Assembly: GCA_963854835.1 (NCBI GenBank)
Contig: OY978528.1
Coordinates: forward strand, 38,221,757-38,285,756
DNA from: Megamerina dolium
Taxonomy: Eukaryota; Arthropoda; Insecta; Diptera; Megamerinidae
Reading direction: 5' to 3'
Length of the DNA stretch: 64,000 nt
Part shown: in pieces, positions 61,544 to 64,000 of the stretch
Layout of the letters: each line of letters begins with the position of its first letter
Position numbering within the stretch: position 1 is the first letter of the stretch
Position numbers and translations under genes: made by a program
Notes under the pieces: generated by a model
The model's database searches: none
The model's input: the letters and a program-made list of their open reading frames with translations, nothing else
Told to the model about the DNA's origin: nothing

Positions 61544-63041
61544 GTATATGTGTGTGTGTGTGTTTGTAACCAAAAAATTTATGGAGATGTTAGCAAAACA
61601 GTGTTAGTAAATAAAAATGATAATCCTGAAGAGTGATTATGCGGTGATATTATCACCATTTCAAAAATCGAATGTTACATCAATATGTCATTAATCAACA
61701 GATCAAGATGACCCTTGATCATTTTCACTTTTATGCACATTTCATATGTTGAATTTTTCCAAGAACCTACAATATATATTTGAAAATTTCTAACAAAAAA
61801 TATCTCTCGCAATACGCTATCACGCCTTCACACTGCCTCGATCTTCACTGTTACCTCAGACGTGTCTAGGATGTCTCTGTTGCGATAAATGAGCACATGA
61901 AACCAATGAAGATTGTTGAAAAAGTTATACGAAAATTGAGTTATTATTTTATCGGCTCACGCACACAACACCTGCAGTGTTTGCTCCTCGTTTCCGTATT
62001 ATAGAAAATTCTACAGATCGCTGCTGTACGTAAACATGTTATTTCGTTTAGTTGTTGTAAGTACTAAGTTACTGTATACAAGTTGTAGCAAGCGTGAAAA
62101 CAAGTGTCATTCCTATGAAATTAATGTGCGAGGGTGCTTCTGTCTCAGACATACAATACATAAGAATGTACATACATGCAATATTGTTCAGTTGCCTCAA
62201 TTTGAAAAATTCTCAAATAAATCCTTTTCAAGCACTTTGTACGTTCTCTTATTGTGGTCGACAAACATACGTTGATGCATATGTATTTATCCACGCATAA
62301 TCAATTTGTTCTGTCGTTTGTGGTCGAATGCAAAATTTACTTGCAACCACAGTTTCGGACATTTGCTACTGTGGGGAGAAACAGTTTCAGTTGAGTATGA
62401 AAACCACAAGAATTCGAATTTGGAAATTGGCAACGCCCTACCCTTACTCAACAGCTTCCAGCTATAGTAGTGGCAACAACTTTGATGTGAATGCATAATT
62501 AATGCGCATGTTTGTGGCAAATTATATTTGCTGCCTCCACTGATGATACGAGTACTTGTCTATATATCTGCAATAGCAGAATATGCAACAATACTCATTC
62601 TGGTCTTCTCAAATTGTGCTGTTTCATATTCCCCAATACAATCTCTGAACGTTTGATATTTATACGAGCATTTGCAACTTGCACAGATTCTTTATATGGA
62701 AAATGAATACATTAAGATACATACATACATGCATACATCTGAGCACAAGTTCTTGCAGAGGAGAAGTTTAATTGTTGAAAGCCACAATTTTTCAATCGAC
62801 ATCTTTAGCTGTCATTTATAACATTGTATTGTATATTTTACGTACACTCACACACATTTATAATAACTATAGGGAGCTCTGCAAATTTTCCGGAACATTT
62901 TATGCTTTTACTAGTTTTTAATACTACCTATCTACATACCACTTATAGACTAGAGTTAATTTTATAGTTTTGTACTAGGCTTGAAACTAGTCCTAGTTTT
63001 GCAGGAATATGTTTCTGTGTGTATGTACGAATCTGTGTACT
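60952..63041. other. non-coding stretch, no gene recognised
   Basis: AT-rich, containing the (TA)n/(GT)n tract at 61461-61564. Short frames in 62036-62706 lack any recognisable feature. Confidence 0.5.
61461..61564. repeat. (TA)n then (TG)n compound microsatellite
   Basis: About 87 bp of TA passing through TATG steps into (TG)n. No flanking SINE or target duplication seen. Confidence 0.95.
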
Positions 63042-63043
63042 TA

Positions 63044-64000
63044 CAGTCAGGGACTAAAGTTTAAATACACCCCACAAATCTTAATTTTAACTCGTATAAA
63101 GCATTGCTGCGAAAATCTAAGTAAGCAGTTTTTTTGCAGTCTATCAGTAAGCAAACACAATAACAAAAAATTTGTATTTGTCGCATAGATAACTGTAAAT
63201 TCATCAAAAACTCAAAAAATACGCTGGACAAAAGTTTAAATACAATACAAGAAAACACGTGTTTTTGCAATTTCTTTGGAAAAGTACCGTTATATTTTTT
63301 TTTGCTTTCTTCACTTACGCATATTTATTCAGTATTATTAGTGATTTCATCGTTGTCGGTAGACTTGAAAGCAAAATAATGGGCAAAGGAAAACAAATAG
63401 AGTCTGGTGTTAAAGATTTAATAATTAAACACTTTAAAGGAAGCAAATCCTACCGTGATATAGGAAAAATTTTGAATTTGTCCTGTGCAAGTGTGCAAAA
63501 CGTAATAAGAAAATATAAAACTTACAAAACAGTGGAATTAGGCCCAGAACTGGTCGACCAAAAAAACTTTCTCGCCGAGATGTAAACCTTATCCTAAGAG
63601 AAGTGGCCAAAATCCAAAAATAAGTGCGCCAAAGTTAGCCGGTAGTATTGCTGCGGTGTCAGGCAAACATGTTCACCCAAAAACCGTACAAAGAGCTTTA
63701 CGGTATAACGGCTATCGAAGCAGAGTTTCACGTAAAAAACCGCTTATTTCTGGAAAAAATAGACAACTTCGTCTGGAGTACAAGGATATGGATGAGGACT
63801 TTTGGCGAAGAGTCTTATTCACAGATGAATCTAAATTTAATATTTTTGGCAGCGATGGTCGCGCAAAAATTTGGCGCAAGCCCGGCACAGCACTTCAAAC
63901 CAAAAATTTAATACCAACCGTTAAACATGGGGGCGGTAGTGTGATGGTTTGGGGAGCAATTACAGCAGCTGGCGTGGGACACTTGGCTTTTATCGATGGA
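63044..64000 (+). mobile_element. Tc1-type element with IR/DR ends, cut by the window end
   Basis: Begins cagtcagggactaaagttta just after TA (63042-63043). An 18 bp motif ggac(t/a)aaagtttaaatac occurs at 63051-63068 and again at 63226-63243, one mismatch. This is the paired direct repeat inside a long terminal repeat known from Bari, Minos and S-type Tc1 elements. The transposase follows at 63379. The other end lies outside the window. Confidence 0.8.
63379..64000 (+). pseudogene. Tc1-type transposase, 5' part, frameshifted and truncated by the window
   Basis: ATG at 63379; the first block (GKQIESGVKDLIIKHFKGSK, then YRDIGKILNLSCASVQNVIR) is the first helix-turn-helix of the paired-like DNA-binding domain. 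The frame shifts near 63540 (a GRPKKLSRRDVN block continues in another frame) and again near 63615. ISAPKLAGSIAAVSGKHVHP and the second helix-turn-helix region (KTVQRALRYNGYRSR) follow. The catalytic domain begins DEDFWRRVLFTDESKFNIFG (first Asp, about 63822), then KHGGGSVMVWGAI, and runs off the window. At least two frameshifts show that this copy is inactive. Confidence 0.82.

Overview
This is AT-rich animal DNA, almost certainly from a higher fly and most likely a tephritid fruit fly. The one clear gene is a fly-type class III POU homeobox gene matching Drosophila ventral veins lacking (vvl; also drifter or Cf1a). Around it lie long gene-poor stretches and a mixture of transposon relics typical of dipterans: mariner, DD41D mariner-like, Tc1, RTE-like non-LTR retrotransposons, a tRNA-derived SINE and MITEs. 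The tephritid assignment is inference, from the DD41D 'rosa-like' transposase relics and the overall character; the window holds no diagnostic marker.

Layout. 1-24 kb: non-coding DNA with SINE copies, an AT-rich MITE carrying a nested 5'-truncated RTE-like element (5.2-7.5 kb), a second MITE copy (10.4-11.0 kb), a mariner scrap (11.5 kb), a 1.5 kb dispersed repeat with about 310 bp internal units ('family B', 14.1-15.6 kb) and two non-LTR scraps (19.7 and 20.7-21.2 kb). 24.0-26.2 kb, minus strand: intronless vvl, 432 codons to a UAG, followed without interruption by 262 further open codons in the same frame. 26-47 kb: gene-poor DNA with SINE and family B copies and one candidate small gene (40.5-40.7 kb, minus). 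47-64 kb: a complete but decayed mariner, a second long family B copy, two DD41D mariner-like relics, a nested SINE pair, long (TA)n tracts, and the 5' part of a Tc1-type element that runs off the window end.

Main result. The vvl stop is UAG followed by CAA UCA. This is an exact fit to the viral-type readthrough context stop-CAR-YYA, and it sits in front of a 262-codon open extension rich in Gln, His, Asn and Ala. Together these predict a programmed stop-codon readthrough isoform of about 695 residues.

Second result. A repeat found in at least five places is a tRNA-derived SINE with good A and B boxes on the minus strand. Four copies have target-site duplications of 11-14 bp that can be read by eye. 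In one of them a roughly 150 bp (TA)n microsatellite lies inside the duplication, so it grew from the SINE tail. No CRISPR array, rRNA or functional tRNA gene was seen.
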